From the NCBI GenBank assembly GCA_946482655.1, contig CAMLSA010000127.1, positions 1-7,714 on the forward strand: DNA of 7,714 nt. Direction: 5' to 3'. This DNA comes from an uncultured Sphingomonas sp. Lineage in GTDB: Bacteria > Pseudomonadota > Alphaproteobacteria > Sphingomonadales > Sphingomonadaceae. The notes under the pieces were generated by a model. That model saw only the letters and a program-made list of their open reading frames with translations, searched no databases and was not told where the DNA came from. Below are positions 1-6,540 of this stretch, piece after piece. The translations under genes and the position numbers were made by a program. How positions within the stretch are numbered: the stretch's first letter is position 1; every line of letters starts with the position of its first letter.

Positions 1-52
1 CTTCATATTCGATGATGTTGCCGGGACGGATGTCCACGCCGCTGATCTTCAT
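1..52 (-). CDS. efp: Elongation factor P, N-terminal fragment (cut by window edge)
   Basis: Only the first 17 codons are inside the window, reading MKISGVDIRPGNIIEYE. This matches the start of bacterial EF-P, whose N-terminal KOW-like domain begins with M-K-(I/V)-x-(G/A)-x-(D/E)-(I/L)-(R/K)-x-G-N. EF-P is a cytoplasmic tRNA-shaped factor that binds between the P and E sites and relieves ribosomes stalled on polyproline. The ATG is at 52-50. An AGGTGA Shine-Dalgarno-like element lies 3 nt before it on the minus strand, which supports this start. The residue carrying the usual lysine or arginine modification lies beyond the edge and cannot be judged. It follows the OPT transporter gene by 80 bp in the same direction. 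Identification rests on a short but very characteristic stretch. Confidence 0.85.
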   Translation of the reverse strand, partial: MKISGVDIRPGNIIEYE

Positions 53-132
53 GATTCACCTGACTGTGAGGATTTGAAAGAGCCGGCGGGGCCATACTCG
101 CAAGGCGGGGAAAGGGCAAGGCGGCTCCCGGC

Positions 133-2106
133 TCATTGAACCCGCGCCGCCACTTTCGCGGTCCACCGGTACAGCGCGAACAGCAACGCGATCGTCAGCG
201 CCGTTCCCATCGCCATCGCGGCACCCTCGTGGCCTTCGCCGGTCAGCGCGAAGGGCGAACCGCTGCCGGTCGCCACGATCACGCCGGCGAGCAGCACTCC
301 GAACAGGCTCTCGCCGACGATGAAGCCGGAGGCGAGCAGCACGCCCATCCGTCGCGACACAGGGTCGGGACGCCGCCGTTCGTAACAGGTGCCGATCACC
401 GCCCCGATCACGACCGGCAGGGTCGCCGACATCGGCAGATAGATGCCGATCCCTACCGCTAGCGGCGGCAGGCGGAGCCCGCCTCTGGCGCCGAGCAGCG
501 CGTCGAGTGCGATCAGCAGCAGGCCGACCCCGGCACCCACGAGGATCATGTCCCAGTCGAGCCCCGCGCCAAGGATGCCGCTCGCGAGGGTCGCGATCAG
601 CGTCGCCTGCGGGGCGGGAAGCGGCGCTTCGGGAGTCGGCAGGCCGGTGTCCGGCAAGGGCGCGAAGCCATAGGCGGCGTTGAGCAGGTCGAGCACCGGC
701 GGGATCACCGCCGAGCCCGCGAGCACCCCCACCATCAGCGCGACCTGCTGCTTCCAGGGAGTGGCACCGATCAGCTGGCCGGTCTTGAGATCCTGGAGAT
801 TGTCGTTGGCGATCACCGCACAGGCGAGCACCAGACCGGTGACGAACAGCGCGAAGGCGACGAGATGCGGCCCGGCGGTCGCGTCGGCCAACGGCTGGAC
901 CCCGGCCGCGAGCAGCAGCGCGGAGCCAAGCACGCCGAGGATCGCAAGGCCCGAGACCGGGCTGTTCGACGAACCGATCAGCCCCGCCATATAGCCGCAG
1001 ACCGCCGCGACAACCGCCCCCATCGCCAGCACGTAGAGATAGAAACCGAACGACAGCGGCAGCGCGAAGGCGGCAAGCGGCCCCTGCCTCGCGAAATGCC
1101 AGAGCAGGCCGACGATCAGCGGGGCCAGCCCCGTCACGATCACCGCGAGCCAACCGACGCCGACATCGCGCTCCTCGACCGGCGGCAGCTCGGCCGCGGT
1201 CGTGCGTGCCTTCGAGGCCGCGATCGCGCTCGCCAGCCCGCGCCAGAGCGGCCGGGCGAGCTTGCCCATCGTCCAGATCGCCGCGGCACCGATCGCGCCA
1301 GCGCCCAGGAAACGGACGTCGCGGGTGAACACCGCCAGCGCGGCCGTCTCCGCCGGTCCCGGCGTCGCCGCGATGGCGCTCAGGACCGGCGTCGCGATGC
1401 CGAAGCCGATCACCAGCCCCAGCCCCATGGCGAGGCCCACCGACAGCCCGACCAGATGGCCGGCGCCGAGCAGCGCGAAGGATAGGGAGGTCCACAGGCC
1501 CGAGGCCGCATAGCTGCTGCCGATCCGGAACCAGGTCGCGGCCTCGGCGGCCACCAGCTTGGTCGCGGCGAGCAGCGCGAAGCCCGTCGAGACGATCGAA
1601 CCCGCCAGGATCGTGCGCAGGCCCGCCTGCGCCTCGGCCGCGCCCTCGCGGGTCCCGGTGCCGACCCGCAGCACTTCGGCGGCGGCGACGCCCTCGGGAT
1701 AGGGCAGGTCCGATCCGGTCACCAGCGCGCGCCGGAGCGGCACCGACAGCACCACCCCCATCAACCCGCCCGAGGCGCAGAGCAGGAAGGTCTGCCAGAA
1801 GGGAAAGCCCTGCCACCAGCCGATCATCACGAGGCCCGGCAGGACGAAGATGATCGAGGCGATGCAACCCGCCGCCGACGCGACCGTCTGGACGACGTTG
1901 TTCTCGAAGATGTTGCCGGTCCGGACCAGCCGCAGCACCGCCATCGAAATCACCGCCGCGGGAATCGAGGTGGCGAAGGTGAGACCTACCCGCAGCCCGA
2001 GATAGACATTGGCCGAGGTAAAGACGAGCGTGATCAGCGCACCGAGCAGCAGCCCCCTGACGGTCAGCTCGCGAAAAACCGGGACACCGTCGCTTCGTAC
2101 CGCCAT
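133..2106 (-). CDS. OPT-family oligopeptide transporter
   Basis: A 657-residue polytopic inner-membrane protein, the usual size for bacterial members of the OPT/YSL oligopeptide transporter family, which import oligopeptides or metal chelates by cation coupling. Visible family features are the first membrane segment with SANVYLGLRVG (about residues 31-41), the NIFENN-VVQTVASAAG region (65-80), LPYPEG (134-139), GSSNSPVSG (378-386), NDNLQDLKTGQLIGATPWKQQ (434-454, conserved loop) and LAVGIGIYLP-ATLP (549-564). Hydrophobic segments alternate along the whole length, about 14 or more. A frame extension reaches an ATG at 2148, but the ATG at 2106 is preferred: it has GGAG 5 nt upstream, and the extra 14 residues do not resemble the family. 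The substrate cannot be deduced. Its promoter must lie in the AT-rich intergenic region to its right. Its stop is 80 bp before the efp start, so the two may be co-transcribed. Family is very likely; specificity is unknown. Confidence 0.93.
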   Translation of the reverse strand: MAVRSDGVPVFRELTVRGLLLGALITLVFTSANVYLGLRVGLTFATSIPAAVISMAVLRLVRTGNIFENNVVQTVASAAGCIASIIFVLPGLVMIGWWQGFPFWQTFLLCASGGLMGVVLSVPLRRALVTGSDLPYPEGVAAAEVLRVGTGTREGAAEAQAGLRTILAGSIVSTGFALLAATKLVAAEAATWFRIGSSYAASGLWTSLSFALLGAGHLVGLSVGLAMGLGLVIGFGIATPVLSAIAATPGPAETAALAVFTRDVRFLGAGAIGAAAIWTMGKLARPLWRGLASAIAASKARTTAAELPPVEERDVGVGWLAVIVTGLAPLIVGLLWHFARQGPLAAFALPLSFGFYLYVLAMGAVVAAVCGYMAGLIGSSNSPVSGLAILGVLGSALLLAAGVQPLADATAGPHLVAFALFVTGLVLACAVIANDNLQDLKTGQLIGATPWKQQVALMVGVLAGSAVIPPVLDLLNAAYGFAPLPDTGLPTPEAPLPAPQATLIATLASGILGAGLDWDMILVGAGVGLLLIALDALLGARGGLRLPPLAVGIGIYLPMSATLPVVIGAVIGTCYERRRPDPVSRRMGVLLASGFIVGESLFGVLLAGVIVATGSGSPFALTGEGHEGAAMAMGTALTIALLFALYRWTAKVAARVQ

Positions 2107-2111
2107 ATCCG

Positions 2112-2115
2112 CTCC
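2112..2115 (-). promoter_or_regulatory. Ribosome binding site fixing the OPT transporter start
   Basis: On the minus strand GGAG is followed by 5 nt and then the ATG at 2106. This is a good Shine-Dalgarno site and decides in favour of the shorter 657-residue protein over the in-frame ATG at 2148. Confidence 0.65.
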
Positions 2116-2242
2116 GGGCCAAAACGCCGAGCATGGCGGCGCCGTCACGGGCTGGCAATGGAATGAATCAACGGCTATTTTGCTTCTGCGAAAGAAATTG
2201 ACCGCACTCGCAACAGACTTACATCGCTGAACATAATATTGC

Positions 2243-2273
2243 CTTGTAAATCAGCAGGATACAAGATTTTTTT
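2243..2273 (+). terminator. Hairpin followed by seven T, terminator-like
   Basis: CTTGTA (2243-2248) and TACAAG (2260-2265) form a perfect 6-bp inverted repeat around an 11-nt loop, followed one base later by TTTTTTT (2267-2273). The layout is that of an intrinsic terminator on the plus strand, but the stem is short and AT-rich, so it would be weak. No gene ends just upstream on this strand. It could instead be part of the leader or promoter of the sRNA candidate, or a chance structure in AT-rich DNA. Confidence 0.3.
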
Positions 2274-2321
2274 GGGGGATTTCCTTTTTTCCCTTGCAAA
2301 TATCTGTTCGCAGATGCACAA

Positions 2322-2392
2322 AGGTCGGGCCTTTCAGGCATCCTCTCCTAAAAACTTTCAGGGCTGGTCCTCACGGACCGGCCCCTTTTTTT
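2322..2392 (+). ncRNA. Putative small regulatory RNA (possibly suhB/mmgR-like)
   Basis: A compact segment of about 70 nt has the build of a trans-acting bacterial sRNA. It has a small hairpin GCCT-TTC-AGGC (2329-2339), then a CU-rich unpaired stretch containing CCTCTCCT (about 2342-2349) followed by an A run and ACTTTCA, and it ends in a strong intrinsic terminator with a T7 tail (2361-2392). The CCTCTCC stretch could pair with Shine-Dalgarno sequences. Short alphaproteobacterial sRNAs of the suhB/mmgR family are known to have this two-hairpin layout with an exposed CU-rich linker and to bind Hfq. Assignment to that family is from memory of its general shape, not a model match. The 5' end is a guess because no clear promoter was found: TTGCAA at 2294-2299 is a possible -35, but the -10 is poor. 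It lies in the gap, divergent from the OPT gene and converging on galE. Confidence 0.5.
2361..2392 (+). terminator. Strong intrinsic terminator
   Basis: GGGCTGGTCC (2361-2370) pairs over 10 bp, with one G-U wobble, with GGACCGGCCC (2375-2384). The loop is TCAC, and after a single C comes TTTTTTT (2386-2392). This is a textbook Rho-independent terminator read on the plus strand. No intact protein gene on that strand ends here, so it most likely ends the sRNA candidate. Confidence 0.85.
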
Positions 2393-2396
2393 GGTT

Positions 2397-2424
2397 CGGA
2401 ATGACGGCCTCCATCGCCGTTCCG
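2397..2424. repeat. Imperfect inverted repeat after the terminator
   Basis: CGGAA (2397-2401) and CGGC (2405-2408) pair with GCCG (2416-2419) and TTCCG (2420-2424), with TGA as a three-base bulge and a 7-nt loop. It has no T-run on either side. It could be a processing or protein-binding element or chance in GC-rich DNA. Confidence 0.3.
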
Positions 2425-2535
2425 GCCAAGGCCAATCCACTTCGCGGCTGCCGGAGACAACATGATCGATCCCTAGGGCGGGCGATCGGCGCTGAGCCAC
2501 CCGGCGGCGGCGAGCATGCGGAACGGCTCGGTGCG

Positions 2536-2646
2536 GTCTGCCGCGGCTATACCCGGACCATCACCGAATGGCCGCTGATGAGGGAGTGGGCCAGGGCAGC
2601 GCTCGCCGAACCCGAGGAGGTCGAGGAACTGGACGCCGAGTTCTGA
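2536..2646 (+). pseudogene. C-terminal remnant of a glutathione S-transferase-like gene
   Basis: The last 36 residues of a plus-strand frame, ending at the TGA at 2644-2646, contain YTRTITEWPLMREWARAALA followed by EPEEVEELDAEF. This is the usual ending of many alphaproteobacterial glutathione S-transferases: a final helix of the form Y-x3-(I/V)-x-x-(W/L)-P-x-M-x-E-W-x-x-A-A-x-x-E-P, then an acidic tail ending in E-F. Nothing upstream in this or the neighbouring frames resembles the thioredoxin-fold N-terminal domain or the rest of the helical domain, and the sRNA terminator lies only 150 bp upstream. I therefore read it as the stump of a deleted gene rather than a working enzyme. It faces the end of galE, 24 bp away. 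The alternative is a fortuitous open frame. Confidence 0.5.
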
Positions 2647-2670
2647 TGCCTCCCGGAACGGAGAGGAACC

Positions 2671-3681
2671 TCATCCCCGCTCCGCCAGCCTCCGCTCCCA
2701 GGCCAGCGCATGCGTGACGATCGTGTCGAGGTCGGCGAGCTTCGGCTGCCACGGCGTGGTCGCGAGGATGCGGCGGTTGTCGGCGACCAGCGCGTCGGGA
2801 TCGCCGGGACGGCGCGGGTTCAGCCGGCGGACGATCGTCTGGCCGGTCACCCGGTCGACCGCGTCGAGCACCTCGAGCACCGAAAATCCGCGGCCATAGC
2901 CGCAGTTCATGATATGGCTTCTGTCCGGATCGGCGATCAGTGCTTCGAGCGCGTGGAGATGCGCGTCGGCGAGATCGCTGACATGGATATAGTCGCGGAC
3001 CCCGGTGCCGTCGGGGGTCGTATAGTCGGTGCCGAAGATCGCCACCTCGGCGCGCTTTCCGGTCGCCGCCTCGACCGCGACCTTGATCAGATGGGTGGCG
3101 CCCGCGGTCGATTGGCCGGAACGGCCCTGCGGATCGGCGCCGGCGACGTTGAAATAGCGCAACGCGCAGTAGTTCATCGCGTGCGCGGCCGCGACATCGC
3201 CGAGCATCGCCTCGGTCATCAGCTTGGACATGCCATAGGGATTGATCGGCCGGGTCGGCATGTCCTCGCGCACCGGGATATCTCCGGGGATGCCGTAGGT
3301 CGCCGCGGTCGAGGAGAAGATGAAATGGCGGACCCCGCCCTTGACCGCGCTTTCGATCAGCGAACGGCTGTTCACGGTGTTGTTGCGATAATATTTGAGC
3401 GGGTTCTCGACCGATTCCGGCACCACCACCGATCCCGCGAAATGGAGGATGGCGCCGATCCCGTCCCGAGCGAGGATCCGGGCGAGCAGCGCCTCGTCGG
3501 CGATGTCGCCTTCGTGAAAGCGCGCCCGGGCGTCGACCGCCCAGCGGAAACCAGTAACCAGATTGTCGATCACCGACACCGGCCACCCGCCGTCGAGCAG
3601 CGCCAGCACCGCATGGCTCCCGATATAGCCGGCCCCGCCGGTGACGAGGACGGGGAACGGCTTGGGCGCGGCGGCTGACAT
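2671..3681 (-). CDS. galE: UDP-glucose 4-epimerase
   Basis: A 336-residue cytoplasmic enzyme of the extended short-chain dehydrogenase family that interconverts UDP-glucose and UDP-galactose using tightly bound NAD, feeding the Leloir pathway and surface polysaccharide synthesis. The Rossmann motif is TGGAGYIGS (residues 14-22, GxxGxxG). GDI follows at 58-60, HFAGSVVVPES at 80-90 and SSTAATYG at 123-130, with T125 in the catalytic Ser/Thr place. NPYGMSK at 147-153 supplies the catalytic Y149 and K153. RYFNVAGADP (175-184) and GVRDYIHVSDLADAH (227-241) are typical of GalE. Length is normal. The start at 3681 is the only Met near the family's N-terminus; it has no good Shine-Dalgarno but a well-spaced promoter directly in front. 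L298 sits where E. coli GalE has Tyr299, so UDP-GlcNAc might also fit, but that is inference. It stands alone 102 bp after the response regulator gene. Confidence 0.95.
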   Translation of the reverse strand: MSAAAPKPFPVLVTGGAGYIGSHAVLALLDGGWPVSVIDNLVTGFRWAVDARARFHEGDIADEALLARILARDGIGAILHFAGSVVVPESVENPLKYYRNNTVNSRSLIESAVKGGVRHFIFSSTAATYGIPGDIPVREDMPTRPINPYGMSKLMTEAMLGDVAAAHAMNYCALRYFNVAGADPQGRSGQSTAGATHLIKVAVEAATGKRAEVAIFGTDYTTPDGTGVRDYIHVSDLADAHLHALEALIADPDRSHIMNCGYGRGFSVLEVLDAVDRVTGQTIVRRLNPRRPGDPDALVADNRRILATTPWQPKLADLDTIVTHALAWERRLAERG

Positions 3682-3688
3682 GTGGCTG

Positions 3689-3716
3689 ATTATCCCTGAA
3701 CCTCGTTACGGGTCAA
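3689..3716 (-). promoter_or_regulatory. Sigma-70-type promoter of galE, implying a leaderless mRNA
   Basis: Read on the minus strand, TTGACC (3716-3711) is followed after 16 nt by GATAAT (3694-3689). Each hexamer matches the TTGACA/TATAAT consensus at five of six positions. Only 7 nt separate the -10 box from the galE ATG at 3681, so transcription should begin at or within a base or two of the start codon. This agrees with the lack of a Shine-Dalgarno sequence before galE. It also shows that galE can be expressed independently of the two-component genes upstream. Confidence 0.65.
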
Positions 3717-3783
3717 ACTATGGTGCGCCGCAACAGTTCCGACGCGCGGCAAGTCGAAGCTTATCGCCCGTCGCCGCGCCACA

Positions 3784-4410
3784 TTACCTCGGAAACACCG
3801 GCACCAGCCCCGCCGCGAAGGCGATCCGCACCGCCTCGGCGACGCTGCGCACGCCGAGCTTGTCCATCAGGTTGGCGCGATAGATCTCGACCGTGCGGGG
3901 CGAGATATCCAGCTCATAGGCGATGATCTTGTTGGCCTTGCCGTCGATCAGCCCGAGCAGCACGTCGCGTTCGCGGGGCGTCAGCCGCTCGATATTCTCA
4001 CGCGCCACATGGATTGCACTGGCTTCCTTCTCGCGATTCTCGATACGAGCGAAGCCGCTTTCGAGCGCGTTGAGCAGCATCCGGTTGTCATAGGGCTTTT
4101 CGATGAAGTCCGCCGCGCCGGATTTCATCGCCTCCACCGCGACCCCGATGTCACCCTGGCCGGTCAGCAATATCGTCTCGAACCGGCTGTCGAGCGTCTG
4201 CAGCCGGCGCAGCACCTCGAGGCCGTTGAGCCCGGGCATGTTGAGATCGAGCAGAACGCAGCCCGCGTCCACGTCGGGAACATGCTCGAGGAACGCCTCG
4301 CCCGAGGCGAAGCTGTGGGTGACGAAGCCGCCCGCCACGTCAAGCAGCACCTCGACCGACTGGCGCAGCGCATCGTCATCGTCGACGATGTAGATGTGCC
4401 GGGTGATCAT
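3784..4410 (-). CDS. FixJ-type response regulator with LuxR-family DNA-binding domain
   Basis: A 208-residue cytoplasmic transcription regulator. The N-terminal receiver domain (about 4-118) has the acidic pair D10/D11, the phosphoacceptor D55 in LLDLNMPG, T83 in LLTGQGD and K105 in EKPYD, all the residues needed for phosphotransfer. The GQGDI-x2-AVEAMKSGA-DFIEKP stretch is the hallmark of the FixJ/NodW/TodT subgroup. A LuxR/GerE helix-turn-helix follows at about 141-200 (LTPRERDVLLGLIDGKANKI, then SPRTVEIYRANLMDKLGV). The frame is open further upstream, but that is antisense-like readthrough of the kinase region. The correct start is the ATG at 4410, where the receiver fold begins. Its ATG overlaps the kinase stop as ATGA, so the two are translationally coupled partners. 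Target genes are not evident; galE next door has its own promoter with no obvious binding site. Confidence 0.95.
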   Translation of the reverse strand: MITRHIYIVDDDDALRQSVEVLLDVAGGFVTHSFASGEAFLEHVPDVDAGCVLLDLNMPGLNGLEVLRRLQTLDSRFETILLTGQGDIGVAVEAMKSGAADFIEKPYDNRMLLNALESGFARIENREKEASAIHVARENIERLTPRERDVLLGLIDGKANKIIAYELDISPRTVEIYRANLMDKLGVRSVAEAVRIAFAAGLVPVFPR

Positions 4411-6461
4411 GCCACCGGATCCTCTTCCATCACCGGCAGGGTGAAGCGGAAGATCGCGCCGCCATCGGGCGCCGCTTCCGCCGAGAGCTGGCCGCCATGC
4501 GCTTCGATGATCCGCCGCGAAATGGCGAGACCGAAGCCGAGTCCCTCGCGCTTGGTCGTGGCGAAGGGGCTGAACAGCCGCTCGAGCATCTCGGGCGCGA
4601 CGCCCGGCCCCGAATCGCACACCGAAATCTCTATCAAATTGTCCCTCGCCATCTGAGTGGAAATCGTCAGGTCGCGCCGCTCGCCGCCATGCGCCGCCAT
4701 GGCGTCGGCAGCGTTGCGGATCAGATTGACCAGCACCTGCTGGATCTGGATGCGATCGCCCAGTACCAGCCGCTCCTCATTCTCGAAATCATAGGACAGC
4801 CGCACCCCGAAAGTACTGGTGTTGAACAGCGCCAGTGCCGCCGCTTCGCGCACCAGGCTGGTGAGCGGCTCCGCGCGCATATCGGCTTCGCCGCGAAGGA
4901 TGAAGGCGCGCAGGCGCCGGATGATCTCTCCGGCACGCGAAGCCTGTTCGCTCGCCCGGTGCACCGCGTTGCGCAGGCGGTGCGAGTCGACAGCTTCCTC
5001 ATCGTCGAGCATCAAGTCGACCGCCCCGAGGAAATTGACGATCGCCGAAAGCGGTTGGCTGAGTTCGTGCGCAAGGGCGCCCGCCATTTCGCCCATCATG
5101 CCGAGACGCGAGACCTGCGCGAGATCGTTGCTCAGCCGATGGAACCGCTCCTCATTGGCGATGGTGGGCCGCATGTCGCGCCCGAGCACGACGAACAACC
5201 GTGCCCCGTCGAACTTGGCATCGCCGATCACGAACGAGACCGGCACCACGTCGCCCGAAGCGCATTTCACGTTGAGCGGCAGCGGCCAGGTGGTCTGGGG
5301 ACCGCGATTGAGAGCGGCGGTGAGCTCACGGCGGACTGCGGCGGGGCCGCGCGGATCCTCGATGAAATCGCTGACGGAACCGCCGACCAGTTCGCTTTCG
5401 GCATAGCCGAACAGCCGGGAAGCGGAAGCGCTGCAGGCGCGAATGATGCCGCGATCGCTGCACACGAACAGCGCGTCGGGAACGGTGGCGAGGATCGCGC
5501 GCCGTTCGGCCTCGCCGGTGCGCAGCGCCTGTTCGCGCTGGCGGCGTTCGGTGACGTCGAGATGGGTGCCCAGCAGGCGAACCGGCTTGCCCGCAGCATC
5601 GCGGATGATCCGGGCCCAGCCCTCGGCGAGCCGCTCGGTGCCGTCGGGATGGACGAACTCGAAGTCATAATGGGTGCGATCGCGGCCCGTGGCGATGGCG
5701 GTGCCGAGGGCGTTGCGAAGATGAGGGCTCAGTTCGGCGGAGCTGTTCCAGCGATAGGCGGCGAAATCGTCGCCCTGCGTCGTCCAGATCATCCGTTCCG
5801 CGGCAAGATCATATTCATAGATGAAGATTCCCTGCACCGAGACGGCGGTAGCGAGCCGCGCCTCGCTGAGCCGCAAAGCGGCCTCGGCCCTGCGCCATTC
5901 GGTGACATCGGTCACGGCGATCACCGCCGAGACGCGTCCATCGCCATGATCGAACAGCTTGACATGATCATGGATCACAAGCTCGCGCCCGTCCCGATGC
6001 CGCTCGATCACCTCATTGTCCATCCGGCCGTCGGCCCGCAGGCGTCGCCAGAGATCCTCCGCCGCCTCCTCTAACGCGGTCTGCAGCAGCTCAAGCCGGT
6101 TCCTGCCGACCGCCTCGGCCGTCGACCAGCCATAGAGTTCCTCGCACCCGCGCGACCAGTGGCGGATGATATTCCTGTCATCGATCACCATCACCGCGGC
6201 AAGCTCGACGGCGTCCATCAGCTCGCGTCGCGCCAGGCGGAGCTGGGCATCGGGGCGCGTCCGCCAGGACCAGATCAGCCCGGCCGCGCCCGCTCCGCCC
6301 AGCATCATGAGCAGAAGGATCAGCCCGCCATGCCGGAGGTCACGCGGCGGCACAGGCATCAGCGCGGCCTCGAGGATCGTGCCCATGACCACGACCGAGA
6401 ACAGCACCGCCAGACCGATGGTCCGACGATCCTTGGTCATCCGCGACCGGGCGCGGTGCAT
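4407..6461 (-). CDS. Membrane-bound three-PAS sensor histidine kinase, FixL-related
   Basis: A 684-residue sensor kinase of the inner membrane that autophosphorylates on His and passes phosphate to the regulator encoded immediately after it. Two membrane segments (about 14-35 and 45-65) are joined by a very short periplasmic loop, so sensing is probably cytoplasmic or intramembrane. Three PAS domains follow: about 78-190, 198-305 (each ending in a DVTEWRR or DVTERRQ linker) and 316-432. The dimerisation/phosphoacceptor helix contains GEMAGALAHELSQPLSAI with H465. The ATPase domain has N579 and N583 in the N box, DSGPG (616-620), the F box with F630 and F633, and GLGFGLA (640-646). The kinase core resembles FixL, but the third PAS has Ala375 by eye where FixL has its haem-ligand His, so oxygen sensing through haem is unlikely. 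The start may be Met1 or Met8 (6440); neither has a strong ribosome site. The signal is unknown. Confidence 0.93.
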   Translation of the reverse strand: MHRARSRMTKDRRTIGLAVLFSVVVMGTILEAALMPVPPRDLRHGGLILLLMMLGGAGAAGLIWSWRTRPDAQLRLARRELMDAVELAAVMVIDDRNIIRHWSRGCEELYGWSTAEAVGRNRLELLQTALEEAAEDLWRRLRADGRMDNEVIERHRDGRELVIHDHVKLFDHGDGRVSAVIAVTDVTEWRRAEAALRLSEARLATAVSVQGIFIYEYDLAAERMIWTTQGDDFAAYRWNSSAELSPHLRNALGTAIATGRDRTHYDFEFVHPDGTERLAEGWARIIRDAAGKPVRLLGTHLDVTERRQREQALRTGEAERRAILATVPDALFVCSDRGIIRACSASASRLFGYAESELVGGSVSDFIEDPRGPAAVRRELTAALNRGPQTTWPLPLNVKCASGDVVPVSFVIGDAKFDGARLFVVLGRDMRPTIANEERFHRLSNDLAQVSRLGMMGEMAGALAHELSQPLSAIVNFLGAVDLMLDDEEAVDSHRLRNAVHRASEQASRAGEIIRRLRAFILRGEADMRAEPLTSLVREAAALALFNTSTFGVRLSYDFENEERLVLGDRIQIQQVLVNLIRNAADAMAAHGGERRDLTISTQMARDNLIEISVCDSGPGVAPEMLERLFSPFATTKREGLGFGLAISRRIIEAHGGQLSAEAAPDGGAIFRFTLPVMEEDPVA

Positions 6462-6499
6462 CAGCTTTTGGGCCCGCGTCTGCGTATCCCCCTCTTCGG

Positions 6500-6513
6500 A
6501 TGACGGCGGTCAT
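6500..6513. repeat. Short palindrome upstream of the sensor kinase
   Basis: ATGAC (6500-6504) and GTCAT (6509-6513) form a perfect 5-bp inverted repeat around GGCG, 39 bp before the kinase start. Its size and place would suit an operator for the kinase/regulator operon, but such short repeats are common by chance. Confidence 0.2.
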
Positions 6514-6540
6514 GTTGAACGCAAGTCTATCATCAGCGCC

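Larger units (their letters stand above)
2107..2670. other. Large intergenic region with AT-rich core
   Basis: This 564-bp gap separates the OPT transporter and galE, both on the minus strand. About 2160-2320 is visibly poorer in GC than the rest of the window, with runs of A and T. It has to carry the promoter of the OPT gene, but I could not pick a convincing minus-strand -35/-10 pair. A TATTAT-like box at 2238-2233 lacks a properly spaced partner. The plus strand holds two hairpin-plus-T-run elements, a probable sRNA gene and a probable glutathione S-transferase remnant, listed separately. A 135-codon plus-strand frame spans 2239-2646, but its first two thirds cross the T-runs and terminator and look non-coding. 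Confidence 0.7.

Noticed and set aside
101..124. CAAGGCGG occurs twice, at 101-108 and 117-124, as a direct repeat.
   Set aside because: Eight bases in GC-rich DNA near a gene end, with no further copies, is not meaningful.
80..134. GAGCCGG (80-86) and CCGGCTC (128-134) inverted repeat around the OPT stop, followed on the minus strand by TTTCAAAT, as a terminator.
   Set aside because: The loop would be 41 nt, the T-run is only three bases, and one arm overlaps the stop codon; too weak to call.
136..1513. Several long plus-strand reading frames across the OPT transporter gene.
   Set aside because: They are shadows of the high-GC minus-strand gene; their translations are rich in R, P, A and H without any recognisable fold.
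2107..2148. The OPT protein starting 14 residues earlier at 2148.
   Set aside because: The internal ATG at 2106 has GGAG 5 nt upstream and the family-like N-terminus; the extension lacks both.
2233..2264. Minus-strand TATTAT with TTGTAT as the OPT promoter.
   Set aside because: The spacer would be about 20 nt, too long for a standard promoter.
2239..2535. First two thirds of the 135-codon plus-strand frame as a real gene.
   Set aside because: It passes through a T7 run, the sRNA candidate and its terminator, has no ribosome site, and its translation looks unrelated to its GST-like tail.
4411..4620. Response regulator extended to an ATG at 4620.
   Set aside because: That stretch is the kinase's ATP-binding domain in another frame; the receiver fold begins at the ATG at 4410.
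4497..6074. A 525-codon plus-strand frame opposite the sensor kinase.
   Set aside because: Its composition is that of an antisense shadow, there is no ribosome site, and the opposing kinase has a full set of conserved motifs.
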